This document shows, piece by piece, positions 13,047-21,806 of a stretch of DNA of 64,000 nucleotides; position 1 is the stretch's first letter, and each line of letters begins with the position of its first letter. This DNA is from AWTP1-13 sp963775835 (lineage in GTDB: Bacteria; Pseudomonadota; Alphaproteobacteria; Rhizobiales; Hyphomicrobiaceae). Below the pieces are notes generated by a model. The model worked only from the letters and a program-made list of their open reading frames with translations, was not told the DNA's origin and did no database searches. The stretch spans positions 248,001-312,000 of the forward strand of contig CAVZKV010000025.1 of assembly GCA_963775835.1 (NCBI GenBank). The letters are read 5' to 3'. The translations under genes were made by a program, and so were the position numbers.

Positions 13047-13119
13047 TCGCCAAGGTCAAGTTCGGCAGCAACCGGCCTCCTCGGCAGCCGTTGGCCGGGC
13101 GCAACGCCGCTCCGGCAGC

Positions 13120-14151
13120 ATGGGCACCGTGCAGCGTCAGGGGCTGGCGGCGGCGATCGCGGTCTGGCTTCTGCTGCTTGGAGTTCCGCTCGGTAGCGCG
13201 CGGGCCGAGCCTCTCGCCGTGGAGGTGCACAATGCCAGCGAGCCGGTGCTGTGCGCCGAAAAGGACAACGTCACTTTGAATCTGACCTCGAGCGCGGTGC
13301 GCACGTTCCGCATCAGCGCCGTGCACCCGACCTACTTGGGCGCCCTGCAGCGGGACAGCTACGAGGCCGATTGGACGGCCTGCACCGCGCCTGGAGATCC
13401 GCGTGCGGGTCCGCTGCAGCCGCCAAAGCGCAAGACGCTCTACGAAGACATCGAAATGTGGGTGGTCGGCCTGACCTTCCACGACTTCTGGCGCCCGACG
13501 GGAACAAGCGTGCGCATCGGCGATCGGCTCGAGACGGAGATCCACCTCCTTCAGGTGTGGATGATCCGGCCGATGGGAGGCGAAGAGGTGCTGGTCTTCT
13601 ACCCTCAGGATGGCTATTGGCGGCTGCGCCCGAAGGCGCCGGCCGAGCGGGCGCCCACGGCCTTCGGCTCCTCCGTTCTGATCGGGCCGATCGAGGTCGA
13701 CGGGCGGCCCATCGTCAAGATCAGGGACGTGGCGTTTGATCCGAGCCGGCGCACGTTCACGCTCAGCTACGCGCGCGGGGGCAGGGCTGCCGTGCGGCTC
13801 GCCGAACTCGATGACAAGCGCCACACGCTCGAGGTGACCTTCGAGGAGCCCATTGTCGGGGCGCCGTTCGCGGCCCTGCGCTCCATGTATGTGACCGACT
13901 TCAACAACGACGTGGCGCGCGTCGCTGTGCGCGAGGCGGGGGCCGGCGGCTGGCGTGAGGACGGCATCATGGCCTTCAAGGGCGCGCGTGCCAGCGAACT
14001 GTGGGCCGGCCGCGTGTCGCCCTCACGCCACAACACGAGCTCGCCGGATCTCCTGTTCTCGGGCTTCAGCGATCAGGTCGATGCGCCTTCGGCGCTCCCC
14101 TCGGCGCCCCCCTCGGCGCCCCCCTCGGCGCCCCCCTCGGCGCCCAAGTAG
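13120..14151 (+). CDS. Exported protein of unknown function with C-terminal PSAP repeats
   Basis: Starting at the ATG at 13120, a typical signal peptide is seen (AAIAVWLLLLGVPLGSARA, then EPLAVEV), giving 343 residues. An upstream start at 13021 would bury this signal behind 33 residues that overlap the FkbM gene. The body is a beta-rich, soluble-looking sequence with the conserved-looking segments MWVVGLTFHDFW, LLQVWMIRPMGGEEV and YPQDGYWRLRP. I do not recognise the family. The protein ends in four to five PSAP repeats made by a 12-base tandem repeat. Its place after opgH and fkbM suggests a periplasmic envelope role (inference). Confidence 0.65.
   Translation: MGTVQRQGLAAAIAVWLLLLGVPLGSARAEPLAVEVHNASEPVLCAEKDNVTLNLTSSAVRTFRISAVHPTYLGALQRDSYEADWTACTAPGDPRAGPLQPPKRKTLYEDIEMWVVGLTFHDFWRPTGTSVRIGDRLETEIHLLQVWMIRPMGGEEVLVFYPQDGYWRLRPKAPAERAPTAFGSSVLIGPIEVDGRPIVKIRDVAFDPSRRTFTLSYARGGRAAVRLAELDDKRHTLEVTFEEPIVGAPFAALRSMYVTDFNNDVARVAVREAGAGGWREDGIMAFKGARASELWAGRVSPSRHNTSSPDLLFSGFSDQVDAPSALPSAPPSAPPSAPPSAPK
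14086..14146 (+). repeat. 12-bp tandem repeat, about five copies
   Basis: The unit CCTCGGCGCCCC is repeated exactly at 14099, 14111 and 14123, with near-copies at 14086 (inexact) and 14135. It is in frame with the exported-protein gene and encodes Pro-Ser-Ala-Pro units at its extreme C-terminus. Copy number could vary by slippage without a frameshift. Confidence 0.9.
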
Positions 14152-14183
14152 CCAAGGTGCCACGGCACCGCCGCAGGTGCCGC

Positions 14184-15050
14184 CTACCAGACGAGCTCGG
14201 GCATGGCGGCCACGGTGGTGGCGACGTCCGCAGCGGCCAATAGCTTGGCAAGCCGCGCCGGATCGATGGCGCCCTCGACCATCAGGTCGTCCCTGTGGAT
14301 GCCGCCGGCGATCAGCAGGCCGTCGACGCCCAGACCGCGCGCCGCCGCCATATCGGTGCGCACCGCATCACCGATGGCAAGGATCCGGTCGAGTGCCGGT
14401 ACCGCGCCGGCGACCTCGCCCACGCGCGCCAAGGCGGTCGCGTAGGCGGCAGGATGCGGCTTGCCGGCCCAGAACACGTCTCCGCCCAGGCGTTCGTACT
14501 CGAGCGCGATGCTACCGGCACAGGGCAGCCGCACGGCGCCAACATCGACCACAAGATCAGGATTGGCGCAGACGAAGGGCAGGCCACGCCGCACGCCGTC
14601 CGCGATCAGGTCGCGATAGTCTTCGACGGTCTCGCGGCGATCGTCCTTGAGCCCCGTACAAACGATGGCGTCGGCCGCCTCGAGGGCGACCTGCGGCTGG
14701 TTTAATCGCACATAGAGCTTGTAGTCGCGCTCGCGGGGTCCCAGCCAGTGCATGCGCCGATAACCTCGCTCGGCGATGTGCTGCAGCGCGATGTCCCCCG
14801 ACGACACGATCGCGTCCCAGGCATCCCGGCGCACGCCCGTCTTGGCCAGCACCTGCTCGACGCCATCGGCCGGCACCGGCGCATTGGAGACGAGAATCAC
14901 CGTGCCGCCCGCACGCCGGAACCGCGCCAGGGCGGCACCGGCGGGCTCGTAGGCCTGCTGCCCGTTGTGCACGACCCCCCAGACGTCGCAGAAGATCACA
15001 TCGTAGCGGCGCAAGAGCGCGCCGGCGTTGTTGAGGATGGCTGGCGTCAT
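14184..15050 (-). CDS. HAD-IIA family phosphatase (TIGR01459 type)
   Basis: This 288-residue protein belongs to the class IIA HAD hydrolases, which dephosphorylate small sugar or nucleotide phosphates. Motif I reads IFCDVWGVVHNG (the usual nucleophile Asp kept), motif II is VILVSNAP, and the C-terminal half has WAGKPHPAAY (Lys of motif III) and LAIGDAVRTDMAAARG (metal-binding Asp of motif IV). It converges with the exported-protein gene, 32 bases away, and is divergent from the second FkbM gene. The substrate is not predictable. Confidence 0.88.
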   Translation of the reverse strand: MTPAILNNAGALLRRYDVIFCDVWGVVHNGQQAYEPAGAALARFRRAGGTVILVSNAPVPADGVEQVLAKTGVRRDAWDAIVSSGDIALQHIAERGYRRMHWLGPRERDYKLYVRLNQPQVALEAADAIVCTGLKDDRRETVEDYRDLIADGVRRGLPFVCANPDLVVDVGAVRLPCAGSIALEYERLGGDVFWAGKPHPAAYATALARVGEVAGAVPALDRILAIGDAVRTDMAAARGLGVDGLLIAGGIHRDDLMVEGAIDPARLAKLLAAADVATTVAAMPELVW

Positions 15051-15128
15051 GGATCGGACGAAATGCTGGGGCGATGCTCTCGACGAAACGGATGCGCGCC
15101 ACTAGAAGCGGGCTGCCGGCGCAACACA

Positions 15129-16127
15129 ATGGGCGAAATGATGCACCTTTCCTACGCGCAGAATATGGAGGATTACCACCTCGACCTGATCTTCGCCGGA
15201 CAGGACAGGGGCTGCTATGTCGACGTTGGGGCGGGCCATCCGGTGGCCGACAACGTTTCCTTCCATTTCTACCTCAAGGGCTGGCGCGGTCTGGTGGTGG
15301 AGCCGCAGGCGGCGCTCGCCGAACTTTATGCCCACGTTCGCCCGCGCGACGAGGCCCTGTCCTGCCTGGCGGGCAGGGCCGAGGGTGAGGTCGATTTTTA
15401 CCTGGTCAACAAGCTGCACGGGTTCTCTTCGACGGTACGGGAGCATGCCGTGGGCGCCGCCCAGTTCGGTGCCAGCTACCGGACAATTCGCAAGCGCGTG
15501 CGACCTTTGGGTGCGCTCATCGATGCGGCCGGCCTCGCGGCAATAGATTTTTTGAAGATCGACGTCGAGGGCGCAGAAGCTGAGGTGCTGGCGGGCATGG
15601 ATTTTGCGCGGCATCGGCCGCGCCTCCTGCTGATCGAAGCGGTGCAGCCGGGCAGCCTGGCTGAGGCCTGGGCTGAGTGGGAGCCGGCGCTGGTGGCGCA
15701 GGGCTATCGGTTTGCCTTTTTTGACAGGCTGAACCGGTTCTACGTGGCCGACGAGGCCAAGGACTTGCTGGCGCGCTTTCCAGCCGAACCGGCACCTTGG
15801 GATGGCGTTCAGCATCTGTGGGACCACGGCCGCGCGCCCTTGCGGCCGGACCACCCCGATCACGAGCTCGCCCAAGTCCTGCTCAATGGCTTTCTGGCCG
15901 AACTGCCCTGCCTGACGCCGGCGCTCCTCGAGACCCTGCTCGCGCGCGGTTTCGCCGCCACGGGAAGAGGCAATTTGAGCGGCCGCGCGCTTGCCGAGCT
16001 GCTGGCGCGCAGCGACCTTGGTGGCGCCCCCGGGGACGGGGAGGTCGCCGCGCTGCTGGGAAACGACCAATTTCGTGCCGCCTTGGGGCGCATCGCTTCG
16101 CGCTACGATGGCGGCCATCTGGACTGA
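15129..16127 (+). CDS. FkbM-family SAM-dependent methyltransferase with C-terminal extension
   Basis: From the ATG at 15129 the protein has 332 residues. The first 220 form an FkbM domain: CYVDVGAGHPVADNVSFHF is motif I, LVVEPQ the acidic turn, and FLKIDVEGAEAEVLAGMDF the family signature. The last 110 residues, from about PAEPAPWDGVQHLWD on, form an alpha-helical tail not seen in the shorter homologue at 12273. The long in-frame extension back to 14748 is antisense to the HAD gene and is rejected. Two FkbM enzymes within 4 kb of opgH suggest glycan methylation in this region (inference). Confidence 0.85.
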   Translation: MGEMMHLSYAQNMEDYHLDLIFAGQDRGCYVDVGAGHPVADNVSFHFYLKGWRGLVVEPQAALAELYAHVRPRDEALSCLAGRAEGEVDFYLVNKLHGFSSTVREHAVGAAQFGASYRTIRKRVRPLGALIDAAGLAAIDFLKIDVEGAEAEVLAGMDFARHRPRLLLIEAVQPGSLAEAWAEWEPALVAQGYRFAFFDRLNRFYVADEAKDLLARFPAEPAPWDGVQHLWDHGRAPLRPDHPDHELAQVLLNGFLAELPCLTPALLETLLARGFAATGRGNLSGRALAELLARSDLGGAPGDGEVAALLGNDQFRAALGRIASRYDGGHLD

Positions 16128-16209
16128 GCGCCAGGCGGCTGCCGGCAATCTTGCTTGCCAATCCTGCTTGAAAATTTCTTGGGCGGCGCGGCGGCGGACG
16201 CCGGCAGGC

Positions 16210-17370
16210 TCAAATTCTTTTGGCCACCTCCTCCAGCATCACCTCGGTGGCGCCGCCGCCAATCGCTTGCACGCGCGCGTCCCGCGTCATGCGCTCAATG
16301 GCGGTCTCGCGCATGTAGCCCATGCCGCCGTGGAATTGCAGGCAGTCGTACATCACCTCGTTGACGAGCGTGCCCGCCAGGGCCTTGAGCATCGATACCT
16401 CCTTGACGACGTTTTCGTTGCGCGTATCGCGCCAGGCGGTATTGAACAAGAAGGCACGGGCCGCCTCGACCTGGGCGCAGCGCATCGACAGGCGTTGTCG
16501 GATCGTCTGCTTATCCCACAGGGGCCCGCCAAAGGCCTTGCGCTGCTTGACCCAGTCGAGGGTGAGCTCCAGCGCTTTCATGGCCTCCCCCAGGGCCTGG
16601 GCGGCAAGCACGATGCGTTCGTTTTGCAAGTTCTTGACGAGTTGGTAGAAGCCTCGGCCCTCCTCGCCCAGAACATTTTCAGCCGGCACGAAGCAATCCT
16701 CAAACACCAGCTCGGCGGTGTCGCTCGACAGCCAGCCTTGTTTTTTGAGCGTCCGCGCCACGCGGAAGCCGGGCGTGCCTTTCTCCACCGCGAACATGGT
16801 GAGGTGGCGCCCGCGTCCCGGCTCGCCGGTCTTGGCGGCGACGAACACGAGATCGGCATGCACGCCGTTGGTAATGAAGGTTTTCACGCCGTTGAGACAA
16901 TAGCCGCCGCTAGTCTTGCGCGCGGTACTGCGCATGGAGGCAAGGTCCGAGCCCGCGTCGGGCTCCGTCATGGCGATCGCGGTGATGGTGCGGCCGGCGG
17001 TGATGCCGCGCATCCAGCGCTCGAGCTGGGCTTTGCTGCCGGTGTGGTAGAGGTGTGGCGAGGCCATATCGGTATGCACCAATACCGTCACCGCAAAGCC
17101 ACCGTAGGTGGAACGCCCGAGCTCCTCCGCCAAGACGGCGTTGGCCAAAGTATCGAGGCCGGAGCCGCCGAATTCGGGGGCGTAGCGCATGCCGAGCAGC
17201 CCGAGCGCGCCCATCTCGGTCAGGATTTGACGCGGCACGTAGCCCTGCTCCTCCCAGTGGTCGCCCGCGGGCAGCACGCGCTCGGCGATGAAGTGGCGGA
17301 TGGTGGCGCGCAGCATCGTGTGCTCGTCGCCGAAGTAGGGAAAGCTTTCGCTGCCGATCGGTTGCGTCAT
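16210..17370 (-). CDS. Acyl-CoA dehydrogenase (long-chain/isovaleryl type)
   Basis: This 386-residue flavoenzyme should introduce an alpha,beta double bond into an acyl-CoA and pass electrons to ETF. Family signatures are AMTEPDAGSDLASM and LKKQGWLSSDTAELVFEDC in the middle beta domain, and LQFHGGMGYMRE near the C-terminus. At the MCAD catalytic-Glu position the sequence is IGGGATEVM, without Glu. A Glu is present instead in QNERIVLAAQALG, which is where long-chain and isovaleryl-CoA dehydrogenases place the base. It lies 54 bases after the CoA-transferase gene and is probably co-transcribed, so both likely act in one acid-degradation route. Confidence 0.93.
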   Translation of the reverse strand: MTQPIGSESFPYFGDEHTMLRATIRHFIAERVLPAGDHWEEQGYVPRQILTEMGALGLLGMRYAPEFGGSGLDTLANAVLAEELGRSTYGGFAVTVLVHTDMASPHLYHTGSKAQLERWMRGITAGRTITAIAMTEPDAGSDLASMRSTARKTSGGYCLNGVKTFITNGVHADLVFVAAKTGEPGRGRHLTMFAVEKGTPGFRVARTLKKQGWLSSDTAELVFEDCFVPAENVLGEEGRGFYQLVKNLQNERIVLAAQALGEAMKALELTLDWVKQRKAFGGPLWDKQTIRQRLSMRCAQVEAARAFLFNTAWRDTRNENVVKEVSMLKALAGTLVNEVMYDCLQFHGGMGYMRETAIERMTRDARVQAIGGGATEVMLEEVAKRI

Positions 17371-17424
17371 GCTCGCTCCTGCCTATTGCGGGCGGCAAAG
17401 CCACGCCTCAACGGCGCCACCTGC

Positions 17425-18609
17425 TCAGATCACGCCCTTGTCCCGGAGCGCCGCAATCGCCGTCTTGTCGTAGCCGAGCTCGGCCAGGATCTGGTCTGTG
17501 TGCTCGCCCAGCAGCGGTGGGCGGCGGCGGATCGAGCCCGGCGTTTTCGACAGCCACACCGGCACCTTGGCAATTGGCGCCGGCCGCGGGGCGCCGGGGA
17601 ATTCGGTCGGCTGAAAGAAGCCGACGGCGTTGATGTGGGGATCCTCGAGCGTCGCTTGCGGCTTGAGCACGGGCCCAGCCGGAATCTTCGCCTTGGCCAG
17701 CAGCTCCAGCGCCTCGGCATTGGTGTAGGCCGCCGCCCAGCGCCGCATGCGTTCGCTGATCGCGGCACCGTTGTCGCCGCGCGAGATGTCGTCCTTAAAG
17801 CGCTCATCGCTCAGCCAATGCTCCTCGCCCATCAGGCGGGCCCAGCGCGCAAATAGCGGGTTGCCGACCACCTGCACGAGGATCCAGCCGTCCTTGGTGC
17901 GGAAGATGTCGACCGGTCCCGACGTCTGCCCTCGATTGCCGGTCGGCACGCGATTGGGGGCGATCACGGCCTGCTCGATCAACAGGGCGTTGCCGAGCGT
18001 GACCGCCGTTGCCAGCAAGGCGCCTTCCACCCATTGTCCGTTGCCGCTGGCTCGGCGGGCCATCAGCGCCGCCATGGTGCCGAAGGCACAGTGCAAAGCC
18101 GTGCCGAAATCGACCCAGGGAACCTGCGCGCGGTAGGGCTGGTCCTCCTCTCCGGTCATGTAGACCGCGCCGGACATCACCTGGCCGATGCCGTCGAAAC
18201 CGACGCGGTCGCTATAGGGCCCGCCGCGCCCGTAGGCGGAGACGGTGGTCAAAATGATGTCCGGTTTGACGGCCGTCAGGCTGGCGTAGTCGAGCTTCAT
18301 GGCCACCAGGGTCTGCGGCGGCAGATTGGCGATCACCACATCGGCCCGCTCGACCAGGCGACGGACGACCTCTTGGCCTTCCGGGCGCATGGGATCGAGC
18401 GTCATGCCGAGCTTGTTGCGGTTCATCTGCAGGAACAAGGCGCCCTCGCCGGTGGCGGCAACCGGCGCCTGGAATCGGTCCTCGCTGCCCTCGCGCTTCT
18501 CGATCCGGATCACCTCGGCGCCATGTTCGGCCAACAGCGCCGCGCAGTAGGGGCCCGCGATGTAGCGGCCGAAATCCAACACACGAACGCCCTCGAGAAC
18601 GCCAGCCAT
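17425..18609 (-). CDS. CaiB/BaiF family (class III) CoA-transferase
   Basis: The 394-residue length is standard for the family, which moves CoA between carboxylic acids through an aspartyl-CoA intermediate. The N-terminus LEGVRVLDFGRYIAGPYCAALLAEHGAEVIRIEKREG and the middle VKPDIILTTVSAYGRGGPY are class III signatures. The Asp of the YSDRVGFDGIGQVMSG segment is the expected nucleophile. The paired acyl-CoA dehydrogenase lies downstream in the same direction. The acid substrate cannot be deduced. Confidence 0.93.
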   Translation of the reverse strand: MAGVLEGVRVLDFGRYIAGPYCAALLAEHGAEVIRIEKREGSEDRFQAPVAATGEGALFLQMNRNKLGMTLDPMRPEGQEVVRRLVERADVVIANLPPQTLVAMKLDYASLTAVKPDIILTTVSAYGRGGPYSDRVGFDGIGQVMSGAVYMTGEEDQPYRAQVPWVDFGTALHCAFGTMAALMARRASGNGQWVEGALLATAVTLGNALLIEQAVIAPNRVPTGNRGQTSGPVDIFRTKDGWILVQVVGNPLFARWARLMGEEHWLSDERFKDDISRGDNGAAISERMRRWAAAYTNAEALELLAKAKIPAGPVLKPQATLEDPHINAVGFFQPTEFPGAPRPAPIAKVPVWLSKTPGSIRRRPPLLGEHTDQILAELGYDKTAIAALRDKGVI

Positions 18610-18854
18610 TTGGGAACCCTTTGCTTTAGATCACAGAACCCGCCTCGACCCATGTGTATCAGGATCGTCACAACTTGGCTGCCTCTTGTGCGCTGCATCC
18701 CGTCCCTCGGCCCACGCCAGCTGGGCGATGGCGCTGGAGGGCAAAGCAGTTTAGCCTGAGGCGTGCTGACGATCGTACGGGTTCAAGTTCGCGGGATTTG
18801 GCAACACGGGAAGGGCGGGCTTTGCCCGGTCCTCCCACATCCGGGAGCAAAAGC

Positions 18855-19103
18855 ATGGATCCGCAGGCACTCATCATCTTTTTGATCATTGGCGCCATCG
18901 CCGGTTGGCTCGCCGGCATGGTGATGACGGGGGGAGGCTTCGGCCTGATCGGCAACATCATCGTCGGCATCATCGGTGCCTTCGTTGCCGGCTGGCTGTT
19001 TCCCAATTTCTGGCCACTCGGGGGCATCCTCGGGCCCATCCTGCATGCGGCGATCGGCGCCATCATCGTGCTGTTCGTGGTTGGCCTCATCAAACGCGCT
19101 TAA
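18855..19103 (+). CDS. GlsB/YeaQ/YmgE family small membrane protein
   Basis: This 82-residue protein is made almost wholly of three hydrophobic helices with the family glycine pattern: IGAIAGWLAGMVMTGGGFGLIGNIIVGIIGAFVAGWLF. The family is called transglycosylase-associated for historical reasons and is often induced by stress; its molecular role is unknown. The ATG at 18855 follows a GGGAGCAAAAGC sequence that can serve as ribosome binding site. It converges with proA, with a strong palindrome between them. Confidence 0.9.
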   Translation: MDPQALIIFLIIGAIAGWLAGMVMTGGGFGLIGNIIVGIIGAFVAGWLFPNFWPLGGILGPILHAAIGAIIVLFVVGLIKRA

Positions 19104-19109
19104 GCGTTC

Positions 19110-19150
19110 ACGCGGCGCGCGCGGGTGTGTGAGGGGCGCGCGCGCCGCGT
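19110..19150. terminator. 14-bp perfect palindrome between converging genes
   Basis: ACGCGGCGCGCGCG (19110-19123) and CGCGCGCGCCGCGT (19137-19150) are exact reverse complements with a 13-base loop. They lie between the ends of the GlsB-like gene (+) and proA (-). There is no T-run, so a bidirectional terminator or RNA-end stabiliser is inferred from position only. Confidence 0.45.
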
Positions 19151-19171
19151 GTCCGCCGGCGGCTGGCGCCG

Positions 19172-20527
19172 TTAGGGCCGGATTTGACCGGTGCCGCGAA
19201 CCACGTATTTGAACGTGGTTAGCTGCTCGACGCCGACCGGCCCGCGGGCATGCAGGCGCCCGGTGGCGATGCCGATTTCCGCTCCCATGCCGAATTCGCC
19301 GCCGTCGGCGAATTGCGTGGAGGCGTTGTGCAGCACAATGGCGCTGTCGAGGTCGACGAGAAAGCGCTCGGCGGCGGCGCTGTCGTTGGCGACGATGCAA
19401 TCGGTGTGCTGTGAGCCATAGCTGCGGATGTGGGCAATGGCTCCCTCGACGCCGTCGACTACGCGCACGGCAATGATTGCGTCCAGGTATTCGGCCGACC
19501 AGTCCTGTTCGCTGGCGGCCAGCACGCGCTTGTCGGCGGCCTGCGCGGCGGCATCACCTCTGACCTCGCATCCGGCATCGGCGAGGGCGCCGACGAGGGC
19601 CGCAAGGTGGCCGGCGGGCGCCGCCTTGTCGACGAGAAGGGTCTCGGTCGCGCCACAGACGCCGGTCCGCCGCAGCTTGGCGTTGAGCACGATTGCCTTC
19701 GCCATGCCGAGCTCGGCGCTGCGGTCGACGTAGGTGTGGCAGATGCCTTCCAAATGCGCAAACACCGGCACGCGCGCTTCCTCCTGCACACGCGCGACCA
19801 GGCTTTTGCCGCCCCGCGGCACGATCACGTCGATTGCGCCCTCGAGACCCTTGAGCATCAGTCCGACGGCCTCGCGGTCCGTGGTGGGCACGAGCTGAAC
19901 GGCGCTCTCGGGCAATCCGGCCGCGCGCAAGCCGCGCGCGAGGCAGACCTGGATGGCGCGGCTGGAGTGATGGCTGTCCGAGCCGCCGCGCAGAATTGCG
20001 GCGTTGCCGGACTTGAGGCAGAGCCCGCCGGCATCCGCGGTCACGTTCGGCCGGCTTTCATAGATGATGCCGACCACGCCCAGCGGTACGCGCCTGCGCT
20101 CGATGCGAAGTCCATTCGGGCGCGTCCAGCCGGCCAGCACGGCGCCAACGGGATCGGCGAGGCCGGCGACCTCTTCCAAGCCTTTGGCAATGGCCTCGAT
20201 GCGCTCCGGATCGAGCAGCAGGCGATCGAGGAACGCTGCGCTGACGCCAGCGCTGCGCGCGTCCTTGAGGTCACGCTCATTGGCGAGCAGGATGGCGGCG
20301 GTCTGCGCTCTGATCTCGCGCCCGGCCGCGACCAGAGCTGCGTTCTTCGCTGCGCTGCTGGCCTGCGCCAAGGCGCCTGCCGCCGCGCGCGCGGCAAGGC
20401 CGAGGGCGCGCATCGCCGCGCCGACATCGTTGAGCGTTTCGGGCTTGCGTTGTGTTGACACGGGCGTTGCTTCGAGGGCTGACACTCTCCGCTTAGCACT
20501 TTCAGGCGCGGCTGAGAACCATGTCAT
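19172..20527 (-). CDS. proA: Gamma-glutamyl phosphate reductase (proline biosynthesis)
   Basis: This 451-residue aldehyde-dehydrogenase-like enzyme reduces gamma-glutamyl phosphate to the semialdehyde with NADPH. The active-site Cys lies in RRTGVCGATETLL. VPLGVVGIIYESRPNVTADA is the family N-terminal signature, and VPRGGKSLV and ASTQFADGGEFGMGAEIGI are typical ProA segments. The listed ATG at 20527 lies inside the last codons of proB (26-base overlap). An internal start closer to the domain (for example the Met of AAMRALGLA) cannot be excluded, because the first 35 residues are not conserved. proB is directly upstream, forming the usual proBA unit. Confidence 0.96.
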   Translation of the reverse strand: MTWFSAAPESAKRRVSALEATPVSTQRKPETLNDVGAAMRALGLAARAAAGALAQASSAAKNAALVAAGREIRAQTAAILLANERDLKDARSAGVSAAFLDRLLLDPERIEAIAKGLEEVAGLADPVGAVLAGWTRPNGLRIERRRVPLGVVGIIYESRPNVTADAGGLCLKSGNAAILRGGSDSHHSSRAIQVCLARGLRAAGLPESAVQLVPTTDREAVGLMLKGLEGAIDVIVPRGGKSLVARVQEEARVPVFAHLEGICHTYVDRSAELGMAKAIVLNAKLRRTGVCGATETLLVDKAAPAGHLAALVGALADAGCEVRGDAAAQAADKRVLAASEQDWSAEYLDAIIAVRVVDGVEGAIAHIRSYGSQHTDCIVANDSAAAERFLVDLDSAIVLHNASTQFADGGEFGMGAEIGIATGRLHARGPVGVEQLTTFKYVVRGTGQIRP

Positions 20528-21674
20528 CGCGATGGATCAGGGCGGCGCGGCCCTCGTAGCCAAGAATGGTGGCGATCTCGCCGCTCTTCTTGCCGATGAT
20601 GCGCACGGCGTCGGTCCAAGCGTAGGCGCTGAGCCCGCGGCCGATTTCGCGCCCGCCGGCGTCGCGGATGGCGACGGCGTCGCCGCGCTCGAAGGTGCCG
20701 TCCACCCGCGTCACGCCGGCGGGAAGCAGGCTTTTGCCCGCCAGCAGCGCCTTCACCGCGCCGGCGTCGATGTGCACGATTCCCTTGGCCTCGAGTTGAC
20801 CGGCGATCCAACGCTTGCGCGCCGCCACCGGATCGGAGGAAGCCAAAAACCAGGTGCACGACGCGCCGCTGCTGAGCGCGCGCAAGGGATGCGCGATCGT
20901 GCCCGAGGTGATCACCATATTGGTGCCGGCGGCCAGCGCGATCTTGGCCGCCTGGATTTTGGTTACCATGCCCCCGCGCGACTGCTCGCTGCCGGCGCTG
21001 CCCGCCATCGCCTCGATCTCGGGCGTGATCTGTCGCACCTCGGGCAGCAGGCGGCCCTCGATGCCGCAACCGGGCGGTGCCGTATAGAGCCCATCGATGT
21101 CGGACAGCAGCACCAGGCAGTCGGCGCTCATCATGGTGGCCACGCGCGCCGACAAGCGGTCGTTGTCGCCGTAGCGGATTTCCGCGGTCGCCACCGTGTC
21201 GTTCTCGTTCACGACCGGAATGGCGTGCTGGCCGAGCAGCGTGTCGATGGTCTGCCGAGCATTGAGATAGCGCCGCCGCTGCTCGGTGTCCCCCAAGGTC
21301 AATAGGATCTGCGCCGCCGTCAGCCCGCGCGCCTTGAACACGGCCTGGTAGGCGCTGGACAGGAAGATCTGCCCGACCGCCGCGGCGGCCTGCGATTGCT
21401 CCAGCGCCAGCGAGCTGCCGGAAAATGCAAGCACGTGGCGTCCAAGCGCAATGGCGCCCGAGGACACGACGATGACGTCCTTGCCGCCTGCGACCAGCTC
21501 GGCAACGTCATCGGCGAGCGACTCGAGCCATGCCGATTTCAGCTCGCCACTGCCGCGATCGACGAGCAGGCTGGAGCCGATCTTGACGACGATCCGCCGC
21601 GCCTTGATCCATTCGGAACGTTGAGCCGTCGCACTAGCGAGATCGGCAGAGGCTGGGCGCCGTTTTTTGTCCAT
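20502..21674 (-). CDS. proB: Glutamate 5-kinase with PUA domain
   Basis: This 390-residue enzyme phosphorylates glutamate as the first, feedback-inhibited step of proline synthesis. The amino-acid kinase domain shows VVKIGSSLLVD (phosphate loop), VVSSGAIALGRHVL, VVNENDTVATAEIRYGDND and GGMVTKIQAAKIALAAG. The last 75 residues, beginning near HIDAGAVKALLAGKSLLPAGV, form the PUA domain. The ATG at 21674 is chosen because the preceding 15 codons lack similarity. In many alphaproteobacteria obg precedes proB; here the upstream gene is a glyoxalase-like fusion, so the obg link is absent. Confidence 0.96.
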   Translation of the reverse strand: MDKKRRPASADLASATAQRSEWIKARRIVVKIGSSLLVDRGSGELKSAWLESLADDVAELVAGGKDVIVVSSGAIALGRHVLAFSGSSLALEQSQAAAAVGQIFLSSAYQAVFKARGLTAAQILLTLGDTEQRRRYLNARQTIDTLLGQHAIPVVNENDTVATAEIRYGDNDRLSARVATMMSADCLVLLSDIDGLYTAPPGCGIEGRLLPEVRQITPEIEAMAGSAGSEQSRGGMVTKIQAAKIALAAGTNMVITSGTIAHPLRALSSGASCTWFLASSDPVAARKRWIAGQLEAKGIVHIDAGAVKALLAGKSLLPAGVTRVDGTFERGDAVAIRDAGGREIGRGLSAYAWTDAVRIIGKKSGEIATILGYEGRAALIHRDDMVLSRA

Positions 21675-21806
21675 GTCAGCGAGGGCCGGGGTAGAGCTAC
21701 GCCATTGCCAGCAACGCATACCAGATCTGGGTGCGGCTGGACCAGCCCGGCGCGTCGCCGCCCAGGCATGCGGCGGCCAGGCAGGCCGCGCTAGGGGCGG
21801 CCCGCA

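Noticed and set aside
14748..15128. A long N-terminal extension of the second FkbM gene
   Set aside because: It runs antisense through the HAD gene and shows no similarity; ATG at 15129 fits the family start.
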